Source of the DNA: Dielma sp000508965
Lineage (GTDB): Bacteria; Bacillota_I; Bacilli_A; Erysipelotrichales; Erysipelotrichaceae
NCBI GenBank assembly: GCA_000508965.1
Contig: BAHV02000018.1
Location: 124,001 to 188,000, forward strand
Reading direction: 5' to 3'
DNA length: 64,000 nt
The translations under genes were made by a program, and so were the position numbers. A model generated the notes under the pieces. It had not been told where the DNA came from, searched no databases, and saw nothing but the letters and a program-made list of their open reading frames with translations. Within the stretch, counting starts at the first letter, position 1. Every line of letters begins with the position of its first letter. Below, piece after piece: positions 1 to 7,502 of this stretch.

Positions 1-132
1 TACATAACCGTTTTCTAGTGGATTTTTCACCCATCCTTCAGCTTCTAATTCAGCATCCGTTTTTTGTGCAGGTGCTGTTGAACATCCCATTAATAATAAA
101 GCAGATAATGCTAATACACTAAATTTTTTCAT
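1..132 (-). CDS. Putative lipoprotein, N-terminal part only (cut by window edge)
   Basis: Only 44 codons lie inside the window. The protein opens with a lipoprotein signal peptide (MKK, hydrophobic stretch, lipobox LMGC with Cys at 17), so it should be a lipid-anchored surface protein. The residues after the Cys are short and charged and give no family. It lies 22 bp downstream of another lipoprotein gene on the same strand and is probably co-transcribed with it. A GAGGGAG ribosome site precedes the ATG at somewhat long spacing. Function unknown; it may belong to the neighbouring flavinylation-type cluster, which is inference from position. Confidence 0.7.
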   Translation of the reverse strand, partial: MKKFSVLALSALLLMGCSTAPAQKTDAELEAEGWVKNPLENGYV

Positions 133-154
133 AATCGTTTAGATCTCCCTCTAT

Positions 155-904
155 TTAGTTAAAATATTCGTCAGTTGCGTGATATTGGAATAATGCATTC
201 AGCATGCGGATAATGTTGTTAGTTGAAACAGAAGAACCTGTGAATGTATCTAATGTTAGAGCTTCACGTCCTTCACCGGCTGAATAATCAGCTGGATCAA
301 TATCATCCTGTACGCTTAATGTGCTGATATAATCATAAGTCTTGCCTTTGAAGAAAGGAATGTATTCTTCTTTAAAGGTTTCATAAGTTACACCGGCAGG
401 TGTCGGATTGCTGTCACCCCAGAAGCCGCCCAGATAATGTCCGGCAGAATCCTGATCAAATGACAGGAAGCGTACTTCAGAATCCTTAATATCCTTGCTG
501 TCAGGCAGTGTCAGTTCTACATAGGCAGTCTGCCAGTAGTTTACATCTGCAGAACGGCATGTGCATGACAGATATGTGATCTGATACTTAATATAGTTAC
601 GAGCCACATATTTGAAGTTTACAAATGCGTAGAAATTCGTTTCATTACGCGGTCCGTCAACATGGTTAATCGGTACTACCGCTACCACGTTGCCGACTGA
701 TCCTTCACCTAAATCGGCGCTTTCATTCAAAAATTTGTTTACTTCTTCAAGTGTCATGTTTTCAAATGAACAGGTTCCGCCCTCAGTCACCGGATCATTT
801 GTGCCAGTATTACCGTCATTCGCCGGCGGTGTTGTACTTGTACAGCCTGTAACTGTACCGGCAAGAAGAAGTAAAGCAACCAAACTTTTTGCTAACTTTT
901 TCAT
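155..904 (-). CDS. Surface lipoprotein with flavinylation-like C-terminal motif
   Basis: A 249-residue lipoprotein: signal peptide with lipobox VTGC (Cys about 21), a Thr/Pro/Asn-rich linker, then a folded domain with a CTC dipeptide-type cysteine pair near residue 116. Near the C terminus, residues 219-225 read DTFTGSS followed by VSTNN. This resembles the Dxx(S/T)GAT signature that ApbE enzymes modify with FMN in FMN-binding domains, but has Ser-Ser where Ala-Thr is usual. The divergent neighbour is ApbE, which supports a covalent-flavin electron carrier on the cell surface. That role is inferred; the overall fold is not recognised. The ATG has an AAAGGAGGAAAT ribosome site. Confidence 0.6.
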   Translation of the reverse strand: MKKLAKSLVALLLLAGTVTGCTSTTPPANDGNTGTNDPVTEGGTCSFENMTLEEVNKFLNESADLGEGSVGNVVAVVPINHVDGPRNETNFYAFVNFKYVARNYIKYQITYLSCTCRSADVNYWQTAYVELTLPDSKDIKDSEVRFLSFDQDSAGHYLGGFWGDSNPTPAGVTYETFKEEYIPFFKGKTYDYISTLSVQDDIDPADYSAGEGREALTLDTFTGSSVSTNNIIRMLNALFQYHATDEYFN

Positions 905-927
905 ATTTCCTCCTTTATGATATTTTT

Positions 928-956
928 ATTATAGCCCATTCACAAATTGAACTCAA
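928..956 (-). promoter_or_regulatory. Promoter of the lipoprotein pair
   Basis: On the minus strand TTGAGT (951-956) and TATAAT (928-933) are separated by exactly 17 bp, a good vegetative sigma-factor promoter. It reads into the lipoprotein gene ending at 155 and probably the partial lipoprotein beyond it. Confidence 0.7.
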
Positions 957-1049
957 GCGGTTACAGAATTTTCGTGAAATTGTTAACTTTTACATTTTGC
1001 TTCCTTTTTTTACTTAAATTTTCATATTTCCTAACAGGCTTTCATGTTG

Positions 1050-1055
1050 TACAAT
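1050..1055 (+). promoter_or_regulatory. Possible -10 element for a leaderless apbE transcript
   Basis: TACAAT sits seven bases before the apbE ATG, so initiation at the usual distance would put +1 on or next to the start codon. No ribosome site is visible upstream, and no good -35 is present. Suggestive only. Confidence 0.3.
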
Positions 1056-1061
1056 TATATC

Positions 1062-2216
1062 ATGAAGAAAATGATACTTATACTGTTCCTTTTTATCACC
1101 GGCTGCGGCAAAGAAAAAAATCCGGTTCAGCTTGAGCCAGTCAGCGCTTCTGTGCCGGTGCTTTATGATCAGGAAAAGACAATGCTGCTGCCGATGAACA
1201 CAAGTGTACTCTTAACCATGTATGATCCGCAGCTGCTTGATGAGGCAATGCCTGACTTTGAAGCCTTAATTCACCGGCTGCATCGCTTATTTGATCCTGA
1301 TCATGGCTTTGCCTCAATCAATAACCTTTACGTTATCAATCAGCATTATGGCAGCGAGGAGAAGCTGCTGCTTGACCCGCAGCTCTTTGATGCCCTTAAG
1401 GATGCCATCGCACTCTCCGTTTTGAGTGAAGGCAGCTTTAACCCAACCATTGGCGCCCTTTCTGATTTATATCAGAATAAATATTCATCGCTGCCGGTTC
1501 ATGCTGAAGATCCGGCTGATAATGAAATTGATGCTGCCCTTGCCTGTGTTGTACCCTATGATCAATTAGATGCAATCATTCAGCTTGATGAAACAGACCA
1601 CAGCGTGATATTTAATACTTATCCGCCCTGTGAACAGAAGGTTAAGCTCAACCTGGGCGCTTTCGCGAAGGGCATCGCCGCGCAAAAAGCCTATGAAGCC
1701 TTAAAGATTTTGAATGCTCCTTTTATGGCCGCCTGCTCAGAAAGCTCCCAGTTTCTCTATGCACCAACAGAGGTAAACAAGACATGGACATGGGGAATCC
1801 GTGAACCAAATGCTAAGACATTGCTGGCTGCCTATGAACAATCTGATATTGCCGCCTTGTCTACCTCCGGGGATGATCAGCAGTATTATTATTGTGAGAA
1901 GCATCAGATCAACCACCACCATATTCTTGATCCGACATTAGGCAGGTCAAAAAATATGATCCGTTCAGTATCCGTATTCAGCGATAATCGGGCCGACATC
2001 CTTGATGCTCTGACAACGATTCTATTTAATATCGAGGATGCGAAACAGCGGGTTGCCTTAATCAGCCAAATAGAAACCATTTATGAAATTAAAATCGGCT
2101 ATACCGTCGTGACCGGCAGTCAAGAAGACGGTTATCAGCTGACGATGAATCAGACAGCCAGAGATGCCATGGCTTATCAAGGCGATGCTGTCAATGAAAT
2201 TATAGTGGAGGACTAA
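1062..2216 (+). CDS. apbE: ApbE-family FAD:protein FMN transferase (lipoprotein)
   Basis: A 384-residue ApbE homologue that would transfer FMN from FAD onto Ser/Thr of extracytoplasmic acceptor proteins. Visible family landmarks are the N-terminal GTTV-like segment (MNTSVLLTMYD), the RLFDPDHGFASINN region equivalent to the S-x-Y-x-x-x-S-x-x-x-x-N signature, LNLGAFAKGIA for the conserved DLGGIAKG, STSGD, HHILDP, and the C-terminal metal-binding region ADILDALTTILF. A lipobox ITGC at Cys 15 indicates membrane anchoring. The ATG at 1062 is chosen because the signal peptide starts there; no Shine-Dalgarno precedes it. The next gene starts one base after the stop codon, so they form an operon. Confidence 0.9.
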   Translation: MKKMILILFLFITGCGKEKNPVQLEPVSASVPVLYDQEKTMLLPMNTSVLLTMYDPQLLDEAMPDFEALIHRLHRLFDPDHGFASINNLYVINQHYGSEEKLLLDPQLFDALKDAIALSVLSEGSFNPTIGALSDLYQNKYSSLPVHAEDPADNEIDAALACVVPYDQLDAIIQLDETDHSVIFNTYPPCEQKVKLNLGAFAKGIAAQKAYEALKILNAPFMAACSESSQFLYAPTEVNKTWTWGIREPNAKTLLAAYEQSDIAALSTSGDDQQYYYCEKHQINHHHILDPTLGRSKNMIRSVSVFSDNRADILDALTTILFNIEDAKQRVALISQIETIYEIKIGYTVVTGSQEDGYQLTMNQTARDAMAYQGDAVNEIIVED

Positions 2217-2217
2217 T

Positions 2218-2913
2218 ATGAAAAAATTACTTTGTATCTTAAGCTTATCCCTGCTTTGCGGCTGCAGTGCGGCCCCGCAGCCAGCCGGTTCCCCTGATGC
2301 TGACAATCAACATATTGAAGAGGTGGGCAATGCGGAAATCACTGAACTGCCAAAGAAAGCAAAACCAGAAAGTACGCTGATCAGCGATTCTGAATTAAAC
2401 GCGCTGAATATCGATGACTATCTTTTTATCAAAGACGTTATGTATGTCGATCTGCGTGATCCTCAGCAGCTGCTGAGTGAGGGTACGATTGCCGGCTTCA
2501 CAAATATTCCGTTTTATGGTTTAATCGTTGATCTGACAGACAATGAAAATGTCTTATTTACAATGACTAAGCCCCGTGATGAAAATGGTAAAATACTGGC
2601 TCAGCTCGGTGATGTAAACAGCTTTGTTGCTAATTATAAAGAATCCGAAGCAAATCTGAATTATCTATTTCCTAAAGACAAACAGATCGTCTTCATGTCA
2701 ACAGCAGGTGTAGAAGCCACTTATATGATGAATCTTTTGATTCAGCTTGGTTATGATCCAGCCAATCTGTACAACGCCGGCTGTTTCTCTAACGGCATCG
2801 GTGATCAAGTCGCCTACCGCAATAACGAACAGGCACATTATTATACGCCGGGTCATGAAGCCTATACGGTCACTGTCAGCTATGATTGGGGAGAATTAAC
2901 ACCGATAGAATAA
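2218..2913 (+). CDS. Rhodanese-fold lipoprotein lacking the catalytic cysteine
   Basis: A 231-residue lipoprotein (lipobox LCGC, Cys 16) with an acidic linker and a rhodanese-like domain from about residue 70. The fold markers are YVDLRDPQ, a GTIAGFTNIP substrate-loop stretch, KQIVFMSTAG for the active-site loop, and LYNAGC. In active rhodaneses the loop after the central strand begins with the catalytic Cys (CxxGxR); here it reads STAGVEA, so the Cys is Ser and sulfur transfer is unlikely by the normal route. It follows apbE with TAATATG spacing and its own GGAGG site, so it is co-translated with the FMN transferase. A binding or structural role in the surface flavin system is inferred. Confidence 0.7.
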   Translation: MKKLLCILSLSLLCGCSAAPQPAGSPDADNQHIEEVGNAEITELPKKAKPESTLISDSELNALNIDDYLFIKDVMYVDLRDPQQLLSEGTIAGFTNIPFYGLIVDLTDNENVLFTMTKPRDENGKILAQLGDVNSFVANYKESEANLNYLFPKDKQIVFMSTAGVEATYMMNLLIQLGYDPANLYNAGCFSNGIGDQVAYRNNEQAHYYTPGHEAYTVTVSYDWGELTPIE

Positions 2914-2934
2914 ATGATGTTTTCAGGAATAACT

Positions 2935-2992
2935 AAAAAGGGATTGCCTTCTATACTGCTGATAAGCGTATATCAAACGATCCCTTTTTATG
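2935..2992. terminator. Intrinsic terminator between convergent genes
   Basis: AAAAAGGGAT (2935-2944) pairs with ATCCCTTTTT (2980-2989) around a long internal loop. The arms carry A-runs and T-runs on both strands, so it can act in both directions between the rhodanese lipoprotein gene and the small gene at 3008. Confidence 0.65.
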
Positions 2993-3007
2993 TTTAAATT
3001 CTGACAC

Positions 3008-3196
3008 CTAATTCATCGATTTGTGTTTTAAACATTCTTTTGCTATATAAGCCTTAACTGCTTCAAGATTTTCTTGATTCAGTTCACGTAAACTCAGAAT
3101 GAATTCGATTTCTCTATCTGTCAGATCTAATTCTTTATTGTGTTCACGCACTAATTCCATTAATTTTTCCTGATTTTTACTCTTTTGATCTGCCAT
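3008..3196 (-). CDS. Small conserved-looking hypothetical protein, 62 aa
   Basis: A 62-residue, highly charged, helix-rich cytosolic protein with heptad-like Leu spacing. No family is recognised. The ATG at 3196 is chosen because a GGGAGGAC ribosome site lies eight bases upstream; a TTG five codons earlier would start inside that site. A TATAAT with a TG extension lies about 40 bp upstream on this strand, so it may have its own promoter although it also follows the hydrolase gene at 3267 in the same direction. Confidence 0.6.
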   Translation of the reverse strand: MADQKSKNQEKLMELVREHNKELDLTDREIEFILSLRELNQENLEAVKAYIAKECLKHKSMN

Positions 3197-3266
3197 ACTC
3201 AGTCCTCCCAATTATTGGCTGAGTATATTATATCACAAATTTTTGATTATTTTAACAAATATCTCA

Positions 3267-4391
3267 TTATTTGATATTTATTTTTTCAATCAGCTCTCCA
3301 ACCGTGTTTTTCACATCAAAAATCTTCATTGAGAGATTCATCGCTTTAGTATGTAGCTCTTTTTTAAAACGCTCGATCAACTCATCAAATTCTATAACCT
3401 TGAAGCGCTCATAAGAGAGATCATTGAAAATCTGAGTATATTTATCGATGCGCCGGATAAAGAGCGGGTAAATCTGCGGCATCGTATGATTCGTACGCAG
3501 ATAGCTCAGACAATCATTAATAAATGCCGCACGTTTTTCCTTTGACTGCTTCATAAATACATTGTTGATGGCAGCCTCCATCAGCTTCGGCATCCGGCTT
3601 TTTTGTTTTGCGGAAACAAAGCCGTGCTGATCCAGCTTATAAGCATAAACCTGATGGGCATGACAAAGCTGCTGAAGATTGCGGTCATCATAGCATGAAG
3701 CGATAATTTCCGGTTCCTTCAGATGCATGAAAAAGGCAGATACAACGTCATTTTCATTTTCAATCAAATGCAGCTTAGCCAAATAATCCGAATCATCAGC
3801 ACGCTGTTTATAAGCTGACAGCATATCGGGATTGATTCCCGGCGCGTTGAACGCATAAACGCCTTCAATTTGTTCAAGCTGCTGCTTTGAACAAAGCAGT
3901 GACAGACTCAAGGCAAGATTGCCGCCCTTGGAGTGACCGAGTAAATAAACACGTTTGCCATGAAAATCATCCATCTGGAAACGTTTTAATGCCAATAGCT
4001 GCTGGGCTGTGACCGAGAGAAAAATATCCAGATTATCCTCCCAATCCTCCCAACCGCAGCGATGGTATTCCTCATCGAGCATTTCACTGCCGCGGAAACA
4101 GAGATACACATGATCCGCATCTTCGATTTTCTGCATCACTAAACCGCTTTGTCCGTTGTCATTAAAAACATCTGTAATCATCAGTGATTGATAACGTTCA
4201 AAATCAAACTGCTGAAGAAATTCAAGCGTCTTCAGTGTATAAAGATCCGTTCGCTGCTGATCCATATATTTAGGACAGACCAATAATTCATGCGCAAAGT
4301 CACTCACTGACAAGGGTTCATTAAAGTCCAGTACATCAAAATAACTCAATGAAGAAAGTATTAGAGCGTCTATACCATTAAATTCGAACAT
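3267..4391 (-). CDS. Mbeg1-like (DUF2974) alpha/beta hydrolase
   Basis: A 374-residue cytosolic protein matching the Mbeg1-like/DUF2974 lipase-type family in its landmarks: an N-terminal FNGIDALILSSLSYF segment, the CFRG(S) oxyanion-type motif near residue 100, the nucleophile elbow GHSKGG with Ser154, FNAPG, and a later ENENDVVS segment followed by QHGF, which could supply Asp and His. No signal peptide is present. The natural substrate of this family is unknown. It starts 14 bp inside the end of the upstream gene and has a GGGGAGGAG ribosome site, so the two are translationally coupled. Confidence 0.8.
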   Translation of the reverse strand: MFEFNGIDALILSSLSYFDVLDFNEPLSVSDFAHELLVCPKYMDQQRTDLYTLKTLEFLQQFDFERYQSLMITDVFNDNGQSGLVMQKIEDADHVYLCFRGSEMLDEEYHRCGWEDWEDNLDIFLSVTAQQLLALKRFQMDDFHGKRVYLLGHSKGGNLALSLSLLCSKQQLEQIEGVYAFNAPGINPDMLSAYKQRADDSDYLAKLHLIENENDVVSAFFMHLKEPEIIASCYDDRNLQQLCHAHQVYAYKLDQHGFVSAKQKSRMPKLMEAAINNVFMKQSKEKRAAFINDCLSYLRTNHTMPQIYPLFIRRIDKYTQIFNDLSYERFKVIEFDELIERFKKELHTKAMNLSMKIFDVKNTVGELIEKINIK

Positions 4392-5610
4392 CGTACTCCT
4401 CCCCTTCTGCTTCCTTATTGTACAGTATCATATGCAGATGCTCCATTGTGCGTTCACATGTACTTAGGTCTGCAAGCTCAATCGTAATCATCAGGGTTTC
4501 CTTTTCACAGATCAGCTGGGCCTGAATCAAAATCGTATGCTGTTCATCATTTAATTGAACACGCATGCCGCGGCAGCAGATCGCTTCATCTTCCCATTCA
4601 AACACATCATCAGCATCACTGCGGCTGACAAAGCTTTCCGCAAATTCTTTTAATTTATGATCGGCAGTATAACCGGTAATGCGCATTGTTGAAAGCCATT
4701 CCTGATTATGATCACAGCGGGTCAGGATCATCGTGTTATGATCAAAACTGCAGGTACATCGGCCATCCTCAAGAATCAGCCAGCTGCCATAAGGATACAG
4801 CACTTCCTCTAAACGATAGCCTACCTCTTCAAGCCCCATATCCGCTGCTGTTTTAATTTTCTCAGGCCGGGCAAGCAGCGCACAGAGATGGTGGTACTGC
4901 TTCATCGGCAGCGGCAGCTCTTGATCCAACGCGTGGGCCTTTTCAATGGCCTCGCAGATATGTTCAGCAACCGACATCTTAGCTTCACTGCCGCTCTCAA
5001 AGGTACAGTCATTCCACATACTGTTTAATGCACTGTTGCGGTAAAAGAAGGCATTTTTCTCTAAATCATTCCAAATAAAGAAAGCCTTTGCGGCATCATC
5101 CAATTTCCGGTGGGTAAATTCACGGACATTCAGATAGCCCATCGGCGTTATAACGCAGCCGCTTTTGGCTAACGGCAGATAACTCTTATTATCCCACGCA
5201 TAGGTTGCTTCCTCTTGTTCATCCATCTGTTTCATATTTGTCAATAAAAGATGCAGATAGCTATAAAAATAATGATCACGCAGACGTTCAAAATCATGAT
5301 CCTCAAGATATTCACATTCATCATCAATCAGCAGAGGCGTGGCACAGCTATTGACTAATTGATCAAAGAATTCGCAGACATAAGCGTGATAACCGGCACC
5401 GGCTACACTTGTTGTTGTTTTTAATACGACATAATCCATACGGTATTCAATCTCAATGATTCCCTCAGGGCAGACGATGATTTCACCATGCTCCTGATCT
5501 TGATCTAAAAAGAGATGTTCACGCTCACATAAGGTCTTAATGCTTTCCATCACCTTTAATTTATCTTCAGGACTTCTTAAAATCCCTTCACAGCTTACAG
5601 TAATTGCCAT
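4378..5610 (-). CDS. Hypothetical protein coupled to the Mbeg1-like hydrolase
   Basis: A 410-residue soluble, acidic protein with no signal peptide, no membrane segment and no motif that I recognise. The N-terminal 90 residues look like a compact alpha/beta domain and the middle is helix-rich. It starts with a good AAAGGAGCT ribosome site and its last 14 bases overlap the start of the downstream hydrolase gene, so the products probably act together. Function is unknown. Confidence 0.75.
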   Translation of the reverse strand: MAITVSCEGILRSPEDKLKVMESIKTLCEREHLFLDQDQEHGEIIVCPEGIIEIEYRMDYVVLKTTTSVAGAGYHAYVCEFFDQLVNSCATPLLIDDECEYLEDHDFERLRDHYFYSYLHLLLTNMKQMDEQEEATYAWDNKSYLPLAKSGCVITPMGYLNVREFTHRKLDDAAKAFFIWNDLEKNAFFYRNSALNSMWNDCTFESGSEAKMSVAEHICEAIEKAHALDQELPLPMKQYHHLCALLARPEKIKTAADMGLEEVGYRLEEVLYPYGSWLILEDGRCTCSFDHNTMILTRCDHNQEWLSTMRITGYTADHKLKEFAESFVSRSDADDVFEWEDEAICCRGMRVQLNDEQHTILIQAQLICEKETLMITIELADLSTCERTMEHLHMILYNKEAEGEEYDVRI

Positions 5611-5678
5611 TTTATCAGCTCCTTTAAACTTCTCTACTATTTTATATTATCAATGAATAAAATACTAGTGGTGATCCC

Positions 5679-6566
5679 ATGAACAAATTTTTTCACATAT
5701 TCCTGCTGCTGGTAAGTATTTTGATTCTGGCAAATGGTTCAGCTATTGTCAATGCCTCAACACTAGCCCTGACAATTTGGTTTGAGAAGCTGCTGCCCAG
5801 CATGCTTGTCGGTATGGTTTTCATTCGATTTATTGTATCTATCGGCATATTGCCATGGCTGATGCGTCCTCTGCAATCCTTTACCAAATCGCTCTTAGGA
5901 TTAGATGCCGGGGCTTTTTCGCTTGCCGTTGTTTCCGTTCTGCTGGGCTTTCCGGCCTCGGCAATGATGATCGATGAGGCAATCGGCAAGCAGGAGCTGT
6001 CACTTGATCAGGGACAGCGGCTGATTCTTTGCTGCTGCTGTGCATCTTCATCTTTTATTATCGTTACAGTCGGTACCGTACTCTATCAATCAATCACGAT
6101 CGGTGTAAAGCTTTGGCTGGTGCAGGTGCTCAGTGTCTTGACCTTATTGCTGTTTACCCGCAGAAAGCATTGTGAATTTATCGAAAGTGAAACTTCACCT
6201 CATCTATTCAGCTGCTTTGCGAAAGCGCTGGTTAATTCAATCAATACAATGCTGATCATTGCCGGTTATCTGATGATCACCCTTTCACTCTGTGCCCTGA
6301 TCACCCCCTATCTGCCCGCACCCTTTGCCGCTCTGCTGAATCATATCGCAGAATTTTCCAGCGGCTGTGTCCTGCTTGCTCAAAGCAGTTATCCACTCTT
6401 TCAGAAGCTTTTATATACCGGTATGTTATTGAGCTTCGGCGGCTTATGTGTCCATCTTCAGATCCTAGGCAGCTGTGAACATGCACATTTAAGCATCTTC
6501 CGCTTTTTATTAATGCGTCTGATTCAATGCCTTTTAGCTGTTATTTTTAGTTTAATTCTCATATGA
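5679..6566 (+). CDS. YlbJ-like sporulation-type integral membrane protein
   Basis: A 295-residue polytopic membrane protein with about eight hydrophobic segments, resembling YlbJ and related nucleoside-recognition (Gate domain) proteins of spore-formers: WFEKLLPSMLVGMVF near the N terminus, GFPASAMMIDEA for the Gly-rich re-entrant motif, and CCCCASSSFIIVTVG. A short four-cysteine run is unusual. Its 3' end (6477-6567) is repeated in decayed form at 8610-8700, beyond the inserted MerR-BtrH module. The start is an ATG preceded by GGTGAT. Substrate unknown; a role in envelope or spore development is family knowledge only. Confidence 0.7.
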   Translation: MNKFFHIFLLLVSILILANGSAIVNASTLALTIWFEKLLPSMLVGMVFIRFIVSIGILPWLMRPLQSFTKSLLGLDAGAFSLAVVSVLLGFPASAMMIDEAIGKQELSLDQGQRLILCCCCASSSFIIVTVGTVLYQSITIGVKLWLVQVLSVLTLLLFTRRKHCEFIESETSPHLFSCFAKALVNSINTMLIIAGYLMITLSLCALITPYLPAPFAALLNHIAEFSSGCVLLAQSSYPLFQKLLYTGMLLSFGGLCVHLQILGSCEHAHLSIFRFLLMRLIQCLLAVIFSLILI

Positions 6567-6567
6567 A
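6477..6567 (+). repeat. 91-bp direct repeat, intact copy (ylbJ-like 3' end)
   Basis: This segment encodes the last 29 codons and stop of the YlbJ-like gene. An equally long copy lies at 8610-8700 in the same orientation with 14 mismatches by hand alignment (about 85 percent identity), mostly transitions. The two copies bracket the MerR-BtrH module. Confidence 0.9.
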
Positions 6568-6635
6568 AGGTTATTCATTTCATAATTCATCATGCTTACA
6601 CATTGTATAATTTCATTTGATACGATATGATTTTC

Positions 6636-6667
6636 TTGACCTTCCTGTGCAGAGGAACGTTTAAAAT
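6636..6667 (+). promoter_or_regulatory. MerR-type promoter with operator in a long spacer
   Basis: TTGACC (6636-6641) is followed by a 19-20 bp spacer and TTAAAA/TAAAAT (6661-6667). The spacer contains the dyad TTCCT-N6-AGGAA (6642-6657). An over-long spacer with a central dyad is the hallmark of promoters activated by MerR proteins through DNA distortion, so the downstream MerR gene is probably self-regulated. Confidence 0.7.
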
Positions 6668-6686
6668 AAATCTGAAGGAGGAAACC

Positions 6687-7502
6687 ATGTATAAAATAAG
6701 TCAGTTTTCTATAATATCCGGGTTAACCGTGAAAGCGTTACGTTATTATGATGAAACAGATATTCTAAAGCCCTCATTTAGAAATGAAGAAAATCAATAT
6801 CGATATTATAATGACAGTGATTTAAAAAAAGCACTGCTTATTAAGAAACTGCGGACTTTAGATTTTTCCATTATGGAAATTAAAGAAATCATCGAACTGG
6901 CTGAAAATGAAGCTGACTTAGCCTATATCTTACAAGAAAAAATAAACATGATAGAAAGAAATATTTCAAAAGAAAAAGAACTTATTCAGAAAATCAGTTT
7001 GAACACATCCACTTTTGATACTGCACACAAGATCAACGATTATATAATTGAGAAGATAGAAATTCAAAAAATGTTAGTTGCTTCGATTAGATTTACCGGA
7101 AAATACAGTGATCTTGATAAATATGTTCCATTACTATATAAGACCGTAAAAAATAATAAAAACGGCAGACATTTTAACTGCTACTATGACGAGGAATGCG
7201 TTGAAAATGCAGATATTGAACTTTGCATCCCTATAAAAAAGCATATTGCAGATACAAAGTTAGGATGCAAGATATTACCTCGGATAAAAGCCTTACATAC
7301 TGTACATTATGGCGGATATGATACTTTAACCCTTGCATATAGAGCTATGTTTAAATATGCTAATGCACATAATCTTGATATCTTGACACCAATCAGAGAA
7401 ATTTATATCAAAAGCCCGGGGATGATTTTTAAAGGAAATACTGATAATTATATAACTGAAATTCTCTTTCCTTATGAAATAGACGGAAAGGAACACATAT
7501 GA
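6687..7502 (+). CDS. MerR-family regulator with GyrI-like effector domain
   Basis: A 271-residue transcription factor. Residues 1-70 form the MerR winged helix (YKISQFSIISGLTVKALRYY..., RYYNDSDL), followed by the usual dimerisation coiled coil to about 115 and a C-terminal GyrI/AraC-effector type ligand-binding domain (VASIRFTGKYSDLDKYVPLL..., ALHTVHYGGYDTL, LFPYEI). Such BmrR-like proteins sense small hydrophobic or cationic compounds. The ATG at 6687 follows AAGGAGG. The coding sequence is visibly A+T richer than its neighbours (17 G/C in 6901-6960 against 27 in 6241-6300, counted by hand), suggesting transfer. The stop overlaps the next start as ATGA. Confidence 0.9.
   Translation: MYKISQFSIISGLTVKALRYYDETDILKPSFRNEENQYRYYNDSDLKKALLIKKLRTLDFSIMEIKEIIELAENEADLAYILQEKINMIERNISKEKELIQKISLNTSTFDTAHKINDYIIEKIEIQKMLVASIRFTGKYSDLDKYVPLLYKTVKNNKNGRHFNCYYDEECVENADIELCIPIKKHIADTKLGCKILPRIKALHTVHYGGYDTLTLAYRAMFKYANAHNLDILTPIREIYIKSPGMIFKGNTDNYITEILFPYEIDGKEHI

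Noticed and set aside
6731..6744. cre-like TGAAAGCGTTACGT
   Set aside because: It lies inside the conserved winged-helix coding region of the MerR gene, where the codons dictate the sequence; not at a promoter.
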